Assembly (NCBI RefSeq): GCF_014267175.1
Contig: NZ_JACMTR010000002.1
Span: 322,001-386,000 of the forward strand
Source of the DNA: Pseudonocardia sp. C8
GTDB taxonomy: Bacteria; Actinomycetota; Actinomycetes; Mycobacteriales; Pseudonocardiaceae
Length of the DNA stretch: 64,000 bases
Direction: 5' to 3'
The position numbers were made by a program, and so were the translations under genes. Of the stretch, positions 29,296 to 39,479 are shown piece after piece (the stretch's first letter is position 1; every line of letters begins with the position of its first letter). The notes beneath the pieces are model-generated. The model was not told the DNA's origin. It did no database searches and was given only the letters and a program-made list of their open reading frames with translations.

Positions 29296-29934
29296 TCAGT
29301 GGCCGCGTTCGATCCATTCCTGCAGGTGTGGGGCTTCGTCGCCGATCTTGGTGGAGCCGCCGTGTCCGGTGCGGACGAGGGTGTCGGTGGGCAGGGTGAG
29401 CAGGGTGCCCCGGATCGAGTCGATGATGGTGTCGAAGTCGGAGTAGGAGCGTCCGGTGGCGCCGGGGCCGCCCTGGAACAGGGTGTCGCCGGTGAACACG
29501 GTGCGGAGTTCGGGGGCGTACAGGCAGGACGATCCCGGGGAGTGGCCGGGGGTCTGCAGCACCCGCAGGTCGATGCCGCCGACGGTGAGTTGTTGGCCGT
29601 CGGTGAGTTCGCGGTCGGGGGTGCGGTCGGGCCAGGTCATGTCCCAGAGGACCTGTTCGGCGGGGTTGAGCAGGATGGGTGCGCCGAAGCGGTCGGCCAG
29701 GGTGGGGGCTTGGTTGATGTGGTCGTCGTGGGCGTGGGTGCACACGATGGCCTGGACGGTGCGGTCGCCGACGGCGGTGGTGATGGCGTCGGCGTCGTGG
29801 GCGGCGTCGATGACGATGACTTCGTGGTCGTTGCCGACGATCCAGACGTTGTTGTCGACGTCGAAGCTGCCGCCGTCGAGGTTGAAGGTGCCGGAGGTGA
29901 CGACGTGCTCGATGGGGCCGGTCTGTGCTGCCAT
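29296..29934 (-). CDS. MBL-fold hydrolase partner of MscR
   Basis: 212 residues. Metallo-beta-lactamase motifs: THAHDDH (HxHxDH zinc site), LQTPGHSPGSSC, VFTGDTLFQGGPGATGR and the final histidine in TGHGG. The start overlaps the mscR stop by one base (TGATG). In mycobacteria the same pair is known (Rv2259-Rv2260). The hydrolase probably handles S-formylmycothiol or a related thioester formed by MscR, releasing formate; that step is an inference from pairing. Confidence 0.88.
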   Translation of the reverse strand: MAAQTGPIEHVVTSGTFNLDGGSFDVDNNVWIVGNDHEVIVIDAAHDADAITTAVGDRTVQAIVCTHAHDDHINQAPTLADRFGAPILLNPAEQVLWDMTWPDRTPDRELTDGQQLTVGGIDLRVLQTPGHSPGSSCLYAPELRTVFTGDTLFQGGPGATGRSYSDFDTIIDSIRGTLLTLPTDTLVRTGHGGSTKIGDEAPHLQEWIERGH

Positions 29935-31022
29935 CAGAGGGTCACCACCGAGCGGAGCACGTCGCCGTGGTGCATCTTGTCGAAGGCGGCTTCGACCTGG
30001 TCGAGGGCGATGGTTTCGGTGACGAACTTGTCCAGGGGGAAGCGGCCCTGCCGGAACAGGTCGACATACATGGGGAAGTCCCGCGACGGTAGGCAGTCGC
30101 CGTACCAGGAGGACTTGAGCGCGCCGCCGCGGCCGAAGTAGTCGATCAGTGGGATCTCGGGGGCGGTGAGGTCGGGGGTGGGGACGCCGACCAGGACGAC
30201 GGTGCCGGCGAGGTCGCGGGCGTAGAAGGCCTGCTTGTAGGTTTCGGGGCGGCCGACGGCGTCGATGACGACGTCGGCGCCGAAGCCGTCGGTGGCGGCG
30301 CGGATGGCTTCGACCGGGTCCTGTTCGCGGGCGTTGATGGTGTGGGTGGCGCCGAAGCCGCGGGCCCAGTCGAGTTTTCTGGGGTCGGTGTCGACGGCGA
30401 TGATGGTGGTGGCGCCGGCGAGGTGGGCGCCGGCGATGGCGGCGTCGCCGACGCCGCCGCAGCCGATCACGGCGATGGAGTCGCCGCGGCCGATCTGGCC
30501 GGTGTTGACCGCGGCGCCGAGTCCGGCCATGACCCCGCAGCCGAGCAGGCCGGCGACCTGGGCGGGGGCCTGGGGGTCGACCTTGGTGCATTGTCCGGAG
30601 TGGACGAGGGTTTTCTCGGCGAAGGCGCCGATGCCCAGGGCGGGGGACAGTTCGGTGCCGTCGGTGAGGGTCATCTTCTGGGCGGCGTTGTGGGTGTCGA
30701 AACACAGGTGGGGCTTGCCCTTGCGGCAGGCCCGGCAGACCCCGCACACGGCGCGCCAGTTCAGGACCACGTAGTCGCCGGGGGCCAGGTCGGTGACGCC
30801 CTCGCCGACGGTGTCGACGATCCCGGCGGCCTCGTGGCCGAGCAGGAACGGGAACTCGTCGTTGATCCCGCCCTCGCGGTAGTGCAGGTCGGTGTGGCAG
30901 ACCCCGCAGGCCTGGACCTGCACCACGGCCTCACCCGGACCCGGGTCCGGGACCACGATCGTCTCGACGGTGACGGGCTCGCCCTTGGCGCGGGCCACGA
31001 CCCCGCGTACCTGCTGTGACAT
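29934..31022 (-). CDS. mscR: S-(hydroxymethyl)mycothiol dehydrogenase (formaldehyde dehydrogenase)
   Basis: 362 residues. Zinc alcohol dehydrogenase fold: catalytic site [14 protein letters not shown] and [15 protein letters not shown], structural zinc with four cysteines in [15 protein letters not shown], and NAD-binding [20 protein letters not shown] followed by AVDTDPRK. It is the mycothiol-dependent enzyme of the group, which oxidises the formaldehyde adduct of mycothiol and can reduce nitrosomycothiol. The presence of the gene supports a mycothiol-making host. It forms a two-gene operon with the MBL hydrolase and is divergent from the fumarylacetoacetase gene. Confidence 0.93.
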   Translation of the reverse strand: MSQQVRGVVARAKGEPVTVETIVVPDPGPGEAVVQVQACGVCHTDLHYREGGINDEFPFLLGHEAAGIVDTVGEGVTDLAPGDYVVLNWRAVCGVCRACRKGKPHLCFDTHNAAQKMTLTDGTELSPALGIGAFAEKTLVHSGQCTKVDPQAPAQVAGLLGCGVMAGLGAAVNTGQIGRGDSIAVIGCGGVGDAAIAGAHLAGATTIIAVDTDPRKLDWARGFGATHTINAREQDPVEAIRAATDGFGADVVIDAVGRPETYKQAFYARDLAGTVVLVGVPTPDLTAPEIPLIDYFGRGGALKSSWYGDCLPSRDFPMYVDLFRQGRFPLDKFVTETIALDQVEAAFDKMHHGDVLRSVVTL

Positions 31023-31196
31023 CGGTAGTACTCCCACTCGTCCTCGACGACGTCCGTACGGTTCATGCTCGAATCGCGACTCTGGCATGGGTCACGGGAC
31101 CGTGTCTCGCCGGATCGCTCGCGAGTTGCCCCGCCGGGCGGCCCGGCCGGGGCTGAACCCGTTCGTGGGACACCGCCACGGGTACGGTCGGAGATC

Positions 31197-32372
31197 GTGA
31201 CGACTCCGAACGTGCCGTCCAGCCCGCCCCCCGGACTCGCGCTCGGCGCCGTCGCCGGCGCCGGGCGCCGGGGCAGCTCCCGCATCGCCTGCCGGCTACC
31301 CGACGGGGGCCTGCTCGACGTCGGCTCGCTCGCGACCGCCCAGCGGGGCCCGTACCCCGACCTGCTGACGGCACCCAACCTGGACCGGCTGCTCGATGCC
31401 GGCAGCTCCGCCTGGCGCGAGGTCTGCGAGTGGCTGGCCGCGTGGCGGGCCGACCACGAGAAGGCGTTCGCCCACCGGCTCCCGACCGAGGGCCTGGTCC
31501 CGGTCCTGCCGTTCACGGTCGCCGACTACGTCGACTTCTATGCCTGCGAGCAGCACGCCCGGAACGCCGGGCTGATCTTCCGCCCGGACGCCGAGCCGCT
31601 CACCCCGAACTGGCGGCACCTGCCCGTCGGCTACCACGGGCGGGCCGGCACCGTGCGGGTCAGCGGGTGCCCGGTCGTCCGCCCGGCCGGGCAGCGCGCG
31701 GCCGGTGACTTCGGCCCGACCCGGCGGCTCGACCTGGAGGCCGAACTCGGGTACGTCCTCGGCGGCCCGGTGCCCGGACCGGTGCCGGTGGACGACGCCG
31801 CCGAGCACGTCTTCGGGGTCGTCCTGCTCAACGACTGGTCCGCCCGCGACATCCAGGGCTTCGAGACCCGCCCGCTCGGCCCGCACCTGGGGAAGTCGTT
31901 CGCGACCTCGATCTCGGCCTGGGTGACGCCGATCGGCGAGCTCGAACCCGCGCGCGTCCCGCTGCCGCCGCACGACCCGGAGCCGCTGCCGTACCTCACG
32001 CCCCGTGCCCCCGCGCGCGGGCTCGACCTGGACCTCGCCGTCCACCTCAACGGGGAGCGGATCGCGACCCCGCCCGCCGCCGACCTCTACTGGGCGCCCG
32101 AGCAGCTGGTCGCCCACCTGACGTCGAACGGGGCCGGGTTGCGGGCCGGTGACCTGCTCGGATCCGGGACGATCTCCGGGCCGGAACGCGACCAGTTCGG
32201 CTCGCTGCTGGAGATGTCCTGGAACGGCCGCCACCCCGTCGTCCTGTCCAACGGCGGGCACCGCACCTGGCTGGAGGACGGCGACGAGGTCGTGATCACC
32301 GCGACCGCGCCGGCCGCGGACGGCAGCCGGTTCTCCCTCGGCGAGGTGCGGGGCCGCGTCCGCGGCTCGTGA
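31197..32372 (+). CDS. fahA: Fumarylacetoacetase
   Basis: 391 residues from GTG 31197, with GGAG 5 nt upstream. The N-terminal SH3-like domain is followed by the FAH fold: FYACEQHARNAG with the metal-binding Asp/Glu, NWRHLPVGYHGRAGTV, LDLEAELGYVLG, LLNDWSARDIQGFETRPLGPHLGKSF with the Asp and Lys of the active site, and GDLLGSGTISGP. It cuts fumarylacetoacetate to fumarate and acetoacetate, the last step of tyrosine breakdown. The other tyrosine-pathway genes are not nearby. Its stop codon is inside the left arm of a palindrome. Confidence 0.93.
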   Translation: MTTPNVPSSPPPGLALGAVAGAGRRGSSRIACRLPDGGLLDVGSLATAQRGPYPDLLTAPNLDRLLDAGSSAWREVCEWLAAWRADHEKAFAHRLPTEGLVPVLPFTVADYVDFYACEQHARNAGLIFRPDAEPLTPNWRHLPVGYHGRAGTVRVSGCPVVRPAGQRAAGDFGPTRRLDLEAELGYVLGGPVPGPVPVDDAAEHVFGVVLLNDWSARDIQGFETRPLGPHLGKSFATSISAWVTPIGELEPARVPLPPHDPEPLPYLTPRAPARGLDLDLAVHLNGERIATPPAADLYWAPEQLVAHLTSNGAGLRAGDLLGSGTISGPERDQFGSLLEMSWNGRHPVVLSNGGHRTWLEDGDEVVITATAPAADGSRFSLGEVRGRVRGS

Positions 32373-32413
32373 GTGGATAGCGGGGTCGGGGCCCTGTCAA
32401 GTACTCACGAGCC
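32364..32413. repeat. Palindromic repeat, family A copy 2
   Basis: Perfect 11-bp arms GGCTCGTGAGT (32364-32374) and ACTCACGAGCC (32403-32413) with a 28-bp centre. The stop codon of fahA (32370-32372) and that of the convergent MerR gene (32405-32407) both lie in the arms. The outer sequence CTCGTGAGTGG is shared with the copy at 19371. Confidence 0.85.
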
Positions 32414-33133
32414 GGAGGCCCGCTCCCGGATCGTCCGGTTCACCTCGCGGCCGAACGTCGCGACCACGCCCTGCACGGTGATCGGCTTGAGCCGGGCCAG
32501 CGCGGCCGCGAGCCGGCGGCGCTCCCCGGCCGGGCGGCCGCGGTCCCGGTAGGGCTGCAGCACCTCGTCCTGGAACAGGGCCATCAGGTCCTCGGCCAGC
32601 GCCGCCGTGTGCTTCTCGATCACCGCGTGGGCGCGCTGCCACAGCTCCGGCGGCAGCCCGGAGTCGAGCGCCTCCAGCGCGGTGGCGAGCGATGCCTCGC
32701 CGTGCACCCGGACGGAGCCCTCGAGCCGGGTCAGCGCCCCGAGGTCCTCCAGGGCGGTCAGGTCGTCGTCGGTCAGCGCCCGCCCGGCCCGCCGGTCGAG
32801 CTCGGCGTGGCCGATCTCCTCGTCGCGTTCCGGGATCCACGGGGTGAGCAGGGCCCGCTGCAGGGCGAGCTCCTCCGGCCCGGCGTCGAGCGGCACCCGG
32901 GCCAGCTGCTTCTCGATCGCGGCGAGGGTGAAGCCCAGCCCGGACAGCTCGCTGATCAGCTCCAGGCGGGCCCGGTGCGCGGCGTCGTAGAGCCCGGTGC
33001 GGCCGCGCAGCCGCGGCGCGGGGAGCAGGCCCTTGCCGGCGTAGAACCGGATGGTGCGCACCGAGACCCCGGTCCGTTCGGCGAGCTGGTCGACGGTCAG
33101 GAGCTCGTCGCTCTCGGTCGGCGCGGCGGACAT
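32405..33133 (-). CDS. MerR-family regulator of the fadAB genes
   Basis: 242 residues from ATG 33133. The N-terminal winged helix LLTVDQLAERTGVSVRTIRFYAGKGLLPAPR and the dimer coiled-coil helix LELISELSGLGFTLAAIEKQL are typical MerR. The C-terminal 120 residues are all-helical and Leu/Ala/Glu-rich, with no metal-binding cysteines. It is therefore likely to sense an organic ligand such as a fatty acyl-CoA. It is divergent from the thiolase gene. The intergenic region has two copies of a 20-bp motif, one between the -35 and -10 elements as MerR proteins require. Confidence 0.88.
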   Translation of the reverse strand: MSAAPTESDELLTVDQLAERTGVSVRTIRFYAGKGLLPAPRLRGRTGLYDAAHRARLELISELSGLGFTLAAIEKQLARVPLDAGPEELALQRALLTPWIPERDEEIGHAELDRRAGRALTDDDLTALEDLGALTRLEGSVRVHGEASLATALEALDSGLPPELWQRAHAVIEKHTAALAEDLMALFQDEVLQPYRDRGRPAGERRRLAAALARLKPITVQGVVATFGREVNRTIRERASGS

Positions 33134-33163
33134 GGCGAGCAGCGTACGGGCCGATCCGCGAAC

Positions 33164-33183
33164 GTGACAGTCTTGATGTGACA
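33164..33183. promoter_or_regulatory. Operator-like 20-bp motif, copy 1
   Basis: GTGACAGTCTTGATGTGACA; 17 of 20 bases match copy 2 at 33223-33242. It lies 31 bp upstream of the MerR start and may serve autoregulation. Confidence 0.6.
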
Positions 33184-33213
33184 TCGACACTGGCGCATAC
33201 TCGACCTGACGTC

Positions 33214-33243
33214 TTGACCCATGTGACAGTCCTGCTGTAACAA
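33214..33243 (+). promoter_or_regulatory. Predicted fadA promoter containing operator copy 2
   Basis: A -35-like TTGACC (33214-33219) and a -10-like TAACAA (33238-33243) are separated by 18 bp. The motif GTGACAGTCCTGCTGTAACA (33223-33242) is an imperfect dyad (TGTGACAG-5-CTGTAACA) placed over the spacer and -10. A slightly long spacer with a dyad inside is the classical MerR arrangement. The promoter would drive fadA at 33327. Confidence 0.6.
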
Positions 33244-33326
33244 AGGTTACCGGCAAGTAGGAGGCGTCGGCAGCCGTCGCGCCCCGCACCGGACAGCCTG
33301 CGCCCGACCACCTACGAGAGGTTCGG

Positions 33327-34547
<1,221 letters not shown>

Positions 34548-34607
34548 GGACGGCGGCCGCCGTGCCGAACCATCAGCACAGCAGGGACCTCGGAAAGGGA
34601 ATCGACA

Positions 34608-36782
34608 GTGAGTGAGCAGAAGGCCGTCCGCTGGACCAAGGACGCCGACGGCGTCGCCGTCGTCACCCTCGACGACCCGGGCCGCAGCGCCAACACCATG
34701 AACGACCGCTACAAGGCGGCCATGGGTGAGGTCGTCGACGAGCTGGTGGCGGCCAAGGACGACATCACCGGTGTGGTCATCACCTCGGCGAAGAAGACCT
34801 TCTTCGCCGGTGGCGACCTCGAGCAGCTCTCGGCCGCCGGGCCGGACGACGCGGCGCAGGTGATGGAGAACGTCACCGAGATCAAGGCGCAGCTGCGCAA
34901 GCTGGAGACCCTCGGCCGGCCGGTGGTCGCGGCGATGACCGGCACCGCGCTCGGCGGCGGCCTGGAGATCGGCCTGGCCTGCCACCACCGGATCGGCCTC
35001 GACGCCAAGGGCGTCGTCTACGGCCTGCCGGAGGTCACCCTCGGGCTGCTCCCCGGCGGCGGTGGTGTCACCCGCATCACCCGGATGCTGGGCATCGCCA
35101 ACGGGTTCATGAACGTCCTGGCCCAGGGCCAGCGGCACAAGCCGGCCAAGGCCCTCGAGCTGGGGATCGTCGACGAGCTGGTCACCGACCCGGCCGAGGC
35201 GCTGCCGAAGGCCAAGGAGTGGATCAAGGCGAACCCGGAGGCGGTGCAGCCCTGGGACCAGCCGAAGTACAAGGTCCCCGGCGGGACGCCGTCGAGCCCG
35301 TCGCTGGCCTCGATCCTGCCGGCGTTCCCGGCCAACCTGCGCAAGCAGCTCAAGGGCGCCCCGATGCCCGCGCCGCGCAACATCCTCGCCGCGGCCGTCG
35401 AGGGCACCCAGGTCGACTTCGACACCGCGCTGCGGATCGAGGGCCGCTACTTCGTCGAGCTGGTCTGCGGCCAGGTCTCGAAGAACATGACCAAGGCGTT
35501 CTTCTTCGACCTCAACGCGATCAACGGCGGCAAGTCCCGCCCGGACGGTCCGGAGAAGTGGCAGCCGACCAAGGTCGCGGTGCTCGGCGCCGGGATGATG
35601 GGCGCGGGCATCGCCTACGTCTGCGCCCTCGCCGGCTGGGACGTCGTGCTCAAGGACGTCTCCCGGGAGGCCGCCGACAAGGGCAAGGCCTACTCCCAGG
35701 GCATCGTCGAGAAGGGCGTCGCGAAGGGCAGGACCACCCAGGAGAAGGGCGACGCGCTGCTCGGGCGGATCACCCCGACCGACGACTACGCCGACCTCGC
35801 CGGCTGCGACGTCGTGATCGAGGCCGTCTTCGAGTCGGTCGAGCTCAAGCAGGAGGTGTTCCGGGAGGCGGCCAAGGTCGTCAAGCCGGACGCGCTGCTC
35901 TGCTCGAACACCTCGACCCTGCCCATCACCGAGCTCGCCAAGGGCGTCGACCGCCCGGACGACTTCATCGGGCTGCACTTCTTCTCGCCGGTCGACAAGA
36001 TGCCGCTGGTCGAGATCATCAGGGGCGAGCGGACGAACGACGAGGCCCTGGCCAAGGCGTTCGACCTCACCCTGGGGATCAAGAAGACGCCGATCGTCGT
36101 CAACGACTCCCGCGGCTTCTTCACCAGCCGGGTGATCGGCACCTTCATCAACGAGGGCGTCGCGATGCTGGCCGAGGGCATCGACCCGCAGACGATCGAG
36201 CAGGCGTCCTCGCAGGCCGGCTACCCGGCCCCGGTGCTGCAGCTGATGGACGAGCTGACCCTGACGCTGCCGCGCAAGATCCGCGAGGAGACCCGCAAGG
36301 GCATCGAGGCGGCCGGCGGCACCTGGACCCCGCACCCGGCCGACGCGATCATCGACCGGATGGTCGACGAGTTCGACCGCAAGGGGAAGAGCTCGGGTGC
36401 CGGCTTCTACGAGTACGCCGACGGCAAGCGGGCCGGGCTGTGGCCGGGCCTGCGGGAGCGGTTCGCGGCGACCAACCACGACGTCGACCTGCACGAACTC
36501 TCCGAGCGCATGCTGTTCATCGAGTCGCTCGAGACCGTGCGCTGCGTCGACGAGGGCGTGCTGGAGACCGTGGCCGACGCCAACATCGGCTCGATCTTCG
36601 GCATCGGCTTCCCGCCCTGGACCGGGGGTGTACTGCAGTACATCGAGGGGTACCCCGGCGGTCCGGCGGGCTTCGTCGCCCGTGCCGACGAGCTGAAGGC
36701 CCGCTACGGCGACCGGTTCGACGTGCCGCAGAGCCTGCGCGACCGGGCCGCGAAGGGGGAGACGGCGACTGCCGCCGCCTGA
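34608..36782 (+). CDS. fadB: Multifunctional 3-hydroxyacyl-CoA dehydrogenase / enoyl-CoA hydratase
   Basis: 724 residues from GTG 34608. Residues 1-200 form the crotonase domain (FFAGGDLEQL and GTALGGGLEIGLACHHRIG form the oxyanion pocket, and GLPEVTLGLLPGGGG carries the catalytic Glu). Residues about 320-510 form the NAD domain (KVAVLGAGMMGAGIAYVCALAG, CSNTSTLPITELA, GLHFFSPVDKMPLVEI). The rest is the dehydrogenase C-terminal domain with NDSRGFFTSRV. It hydrates enoyl-CoA and oxidises 3-hydroxyacyl-CoA, the two steps before FadA. A strong terminator follows. Confidence 0.94.
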   Translation: MSEQKAVRWTKDADGVAVVTLDDPGRSANTMNDRYKAAMGEVVDELVAAKDDITGVVITSAKKTFFAGGDLEQLSAAGPDDAAQVMENVTEIKAQLRKLETLGRPVVAAMTGTALGGGLEIGLACHHRIGLDAKGVVYGLPEVTLGLLPGGGGVTRITRMLGIANGFMNVLAQGQRHKPAKALELGIVDELVTDPAEALPKAKEWIKANPEAVQPWDQPKYKVPGGTPSSPSLASILPAFPANLRKQLKGAPMPAPRNILAAAVEGTQVDFDTALRIEGRYFVELVCGQVSKNMTKAFFFDLNAINGGKSRPDGPEKWQPTKVAVLGAGMMGAGIAYVCALAGWDVVLKDVSREAADKGKAYSQGIVEKGVAKGRTTQEKGDALLGRITPTDDYADLAGCDVVIEAVFESVELKQEVFREAAKVVKPDALLCSNTSTLPITELAKGVDRPDDFIGLHFFSPVDKMPLVEIIRGERTNDEALAKAFDLTLGIKKTPIVVNDSRGFFTSRVIGTFINEGVAMLAEGIDPQTIEQASSQAGYPAPVLQLMDELTLTLPRKIREETRKGIEAAGGTWTPHPADAIIDRMVDEFDRKGKSSGAGFYEYADGKRAGLWPGLRERFAATNHDVDLHELSERMLFIESLETVRCVDEGVLETVADANIGSIFGIGFPPWTGGVLQYIEGYPGGPAGFVARADELKARYGDRFDVPQSLRDRAAKGETATAAA

Positions 36783-36797
36783 TCCCGAACCGGCCCC

Positions 36798-36830
36798 AGC
36801 GGCCCCGCCGGATCGACCGGCGGGGCCGCT
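36798..36830. terminator. Hairpin terminator after fadB
   Basis: Perfect 14-bp arms AGCGGCCCCGCCGG / CCGGCGGGGCCGCT with loop ATCGA, 16 bp after the fadB stop. Confidence 0.88.
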
Positions 36831-36872
36831 CGTGCGTCGACCGGAACCCGACCAACCGGACGAACAGGCACC

Positions 36873-37535
36873 ATGGAGTGCGTGACGCAGTGGGTGTTCG
36901 ACATCGTGGACCGGCTCGGCGCCGGCGGAATCGGGTTGCTGATCTTCCTGGAGAACGTCGTCCCGCCGATCCCCTCGGAGCTGATCCTGCCGCTGGGCGG
37001 GTTCCGCGCCTCGACGGGAGCGCTGGACCCGGTCGCGGTCTGGGCGGCGGCGACGATGGGCGCGGTCGCGGGAGCGCTGCTGCTCTACGCGCTCGGGGCC
37101 TGGCTCGGGTACGACCGGGTGTACGCGCTCGCCGGCCGGCGCTGGTTCGTCCTCTCCAGCCAGGCGGACCTGGAGAAGGGGCACGAGCTGTTCGACCGGT
37201 ACGGAAGCTGGTTCGTGCTCGGCGGGCGCTGCCTGCCGGTCGTGCGGAGCCTCATCTCGATCCCGGCCGGGATCGCGGGGATGCCGCTGACCCGGTTCAC
37301 GGTGCTGTCGGCGGTGGGCAGCGGGATCTGGAACGTGCTGTTCGTCTGGCTCGGGTTCGTCCTGGGGGAGCGCTGGGCGACCGTCGAGGCCTACGTCTCG
37401 CCGGTGGCCAAGGTCGTGCTCGTGCTCGGGATCGCCGTGGTGGTCTGGCTCGTCACCCGCAAGCTCCGGCAGCGGCGGGCCCGCGACGACGTGCCCGAGA
37501 AGGACCTGGCGCGGACCGGTCGCGGCCCCCGCTGA
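36873..37535 (+). CDS. DedA-family membrane protein
   Basis: 220 residues (or 217 from GTG 36882). The DedA/SNARE-associated motifs are present: FLENVVPPIPSELILPLGGF near the start, GALLLYALGAWLGYDRV, FDRYGSWFVLGGRCLPVVRSLISIPAGIAGMPLTRFTVLSAVGSGIWN and a last helix (VVLVLGIAVVVWLV). The GxRxxPxxRxxxxxPAG segment is the conserved half-helix. DedA proteins move phospholipids or undecaprenyl-phosphate across the membrane and support membrane homeostasis. It stands alone after the fadB terminator. Confidence 0.9.
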   Translation: MECVTQWVFDIVDRLGAGGIGLLIFLENVVPPIPSELILPLGGFRASTGALDPVAVWAAATMGAVAGALLLYALGAWLGYDRVYALAGRRWFVLSSQADLEKGHELFDRYGSWFVLGGRCLPVVRSLISIPAGIAGMPLTRFTVLSAVGSGIWNVLFVWLGFVLGERWATVEAYVSPVAKVVLVLGIAVVVWLVTRKLRQRRARDDVPEKDLARTGRGPR

Positions 37536-37674
37536 GACCGGCGCGGCGTCGCGAACGCCCTGCGTGCCGGTCGCACCACGGGCCGTGCCGGTGTGCTACC
37601 GGCCGGTCGTCGCGGCTCGGCGCTGTGCGAACCTGAGCGGTGTCAGCGGTGCGATCGGACAGGTGGAGGTGAGC

Positions 37675-38577
37675 GTGCGCCTCGTCGGCATCCACCACCG
37701 CTACCCGTCCGGCACGGTCGCCCTGCGCGGTGTGGATCTCGACGTCGACCCGGCCGTCCCCACGGTGCTGCGCGGCGGGAACGGCGCCGGCAAGTCGACA
37801 CTGCTGCGGATCGCCGCGGGCGCGCAGACCCCGACCGCCGGCGCGGTCGAGGACCGGCCCGCCGTCGTCGGCTACCTGCCCGACCGGTTCCCGGCGCTGC
37901 TCCGGCTGCCCCCGCGGCGCTGGCTCGACCACATGGCCCGGATCCGTGGCCTCGACCCGGACGACGCCGCCGAGCGGGCGGACGCGCTGCTCACCGAGCT
38001 CGGCTGGTCCGGGGACGACGACGAGCCGATGGCGGAGCTCTCCCGGGGCAACGCGCAGAAGATCGGCCTCGCCCAGGCGCTGGCCTGCGACCCGGACGTC
38101 CTGATCCTCGACGAGCCCTGGTCCGGGCTGGACGACGACGCCGCCGATGCGCTCACCGGGCTGCTGGCCGCGCGCACCGGCGCGACCCTCGTCACCGACC
38201 ACACCGGGACCGCGTCCGGGTTGCCGGGCGCGCGGGTCCACCGGCTGCGCGAGGGACGGGTCGCCACCGCGGCCGACCCGGAGTCCGTCCCGCTGCCCAC
38301 CGCGCCGCCACCGGGCGCGCTGATGCGGATCGACATGGCCTGTGCCGGGGACCCCCGGCCGCTGCTGGAGCGGGTCCTCCCGCCCGCGCGGGTCGAGGGC
38401 GCCGCACCGGGCCGGTTCACCGTCCGGGTACCCGTCCCGGAGAGCGACGCCTGGCTGGCGGCCGCGCTCGCCGCCGGGTGCGCGGTCCGCTCGGTCCGGC
38501 CGGTGCGCCCGGCGGCGGACACCGGCCGGCTCCCGATGTCGCACGGCCCGCGCCGGGCCGAGGGGCCGGGGCGGTGA
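37675..38577 (+). CDS. ABC transporter ATP-binding protein
   Basis: About 300 residues from GTG 37675, which has GGAGGT 4 nt before it; GTG 37669 is also possible. Walker A GGNGAGKSTLLR, signature MAELSRGNAQKIGLAQAL, and Walker B VLILDEPWSGLD. The D-loop and switch (LVTDHTGTASG) keep a His. The signature is LSRGN rather than LSGGQ. The C-terminal 90 residues are a small accessory domain. It is coupled to an integral membrane gene by a GTGA overlap. Confidence 0.88.
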   Translation: MRLVGIHHRYPSGTVALRGVDLDVDPAVPTVLRGGNGAGKSTLLRIAAGAQTPTAGAVEDRPAVVGYLPDRFPALLRLPPRRWLDHMARIRGLDPDDAAERADALLTELGWSGDDDEPMAELSRGNAQKIGLAQALACDPDVLILDEPWSGLDDDAADALTGLLAARTGATLVTDHTGTASGLPGARVHRLREGRVATAADPESVPLPTAPPPGALMRIDMACAGDPRPLLERVLPPARVEGAAPGRFTVRVPVPESDAWLAAALAAGCAVRSVRPVRPAADTGRLPMSHGPRRAEGPGR

Positions 38578-39290
38578 GGACGGCCCGCGCGGCCGTGGCG
38601 GTGGCGATGCTGCTCGGCGAGGACGTCGCGCGCTCCGAGAAGTTCGTCGCGCCGGCCGTGCTCTACGCCGGGGTGCTCGCGGTCCTGTTCGGCGGCTCGC
38701 CCGGCCCGCTGCCCGAGCCGTGGGCGGCGAGCGCGCTGCTGCTCTACCCGGTCGGTGCCTGGCTGGCGCACGCGCTCGCCGAGACCGAGGACGACACCGC
38801 CCGCACCGTCACGCTGTCCGCGGCGGGCGGCCCGCTGCCGGTCGCCGCGGGCGTGCTGCTGGCCGCGACGGCCGGGGTCGCGGTGCTCGGCCTGGCCGCC
38901 GTCGTCTGGGGGGTGGTCGCGGCCTGGGGCACGGCGACGACCGGTGGCCTGCTCGACGGCCTGCTCGCCCACCTGGCCTGCGGCATCACCGGGGCCGCGG
39001 TCGGGTCGGTGTTCGCGCGGCCGGTGTTCCGCAGCCAGGGGGTGGCGCTGCTGTGTGCCCTGACCTTCCTGGTGGTCACCGGGACGAGCCCGTGGCTGCC
39101 CCCGGCCGGGACGGCCGCCGCGTGGCTGGGCAGCGGGCGTGGCGGGCTGGGGCCCCTCGGCGACCTGCTGCTCGCGGTCCTGGTCGCGGTCGCCGCGCTC
39201 GCGTTCGTCGTGCGTGTGGAGCTGGGCCGGTTCACGGCCTGGCGGGAGCGCCTGACCGCGGTGTGGGGCCGGTTCCGCCCCGGTTCCTGA
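38574..39290 (+). CDS. Integral membrane partner of the ABC ATPase
   Basis: 238 residues from GTG 38574, overlapping the ATPase stop. Six hydrophobic segments (for example FVAPAVLYAGVLAVLFGG, LPVAAGVLLAATAGVAVLGLAAVVWGVVAAWG, LLLAVLVAVAALAFVV). It has no named family that I recognise; role and partner are inferred from gene coupling. A palindromic repeat follows 85 bp after the stop. Confidence 0.75.
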   Translation: MRTARAAVAVAMLLGEDVARSEKFVAPAVLYAGVLAVLFGGSPGPLPEPWAASALLLYPVGAWLAHALAETEDDTARTVTLSAAGGPLPVAAGVLLAATAGVAVLGLAAVVWGVVAAWGTATTGGLLDGLLAHLACGITGAAVGSVFARPVFRSQGVALLCALTFLVVTGTSPWLPPAGTAAAWLGSGRGGLGPLGDLLLAVLVAVAALAFVVRVELGRFTAWRERLTAVWGRFRPGS

Positions 39291-39375
39291 GCGGCTACAG
39301 CGTCGGTGTCGCCGAGCGCCGTGCGCCGACAGCCGGGCGCCATCCGGCCGGCGTTCGCCCACAAGATCCGCGATT

Positions 39376-39436
39376 CGCTCACCGAACCCGGCCACGCTCT
39401 CGCGATCGGGCGAGCGTCACCGGGTTTCGGTGAGCG
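39376..39436. repeat. Palindromic repeat, family C copy 1
   Basis: CGCTCACCGAACCCGG (39376-39391) pairs with CCGGGTTTCGGTGAGCG (39420-39436), one bulge. The 61-bp element, including its central CGCGATCGGG, recurs in degenerate form at 47450-47509. Placed in the convergent gap before the SRPBCC gene. Confidence 0.85.
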
Positions 39437-39479
39437 TTCCGATGCGGGCGTCCCGGGGCAGGCGTTCCCGCGGTGGGTG

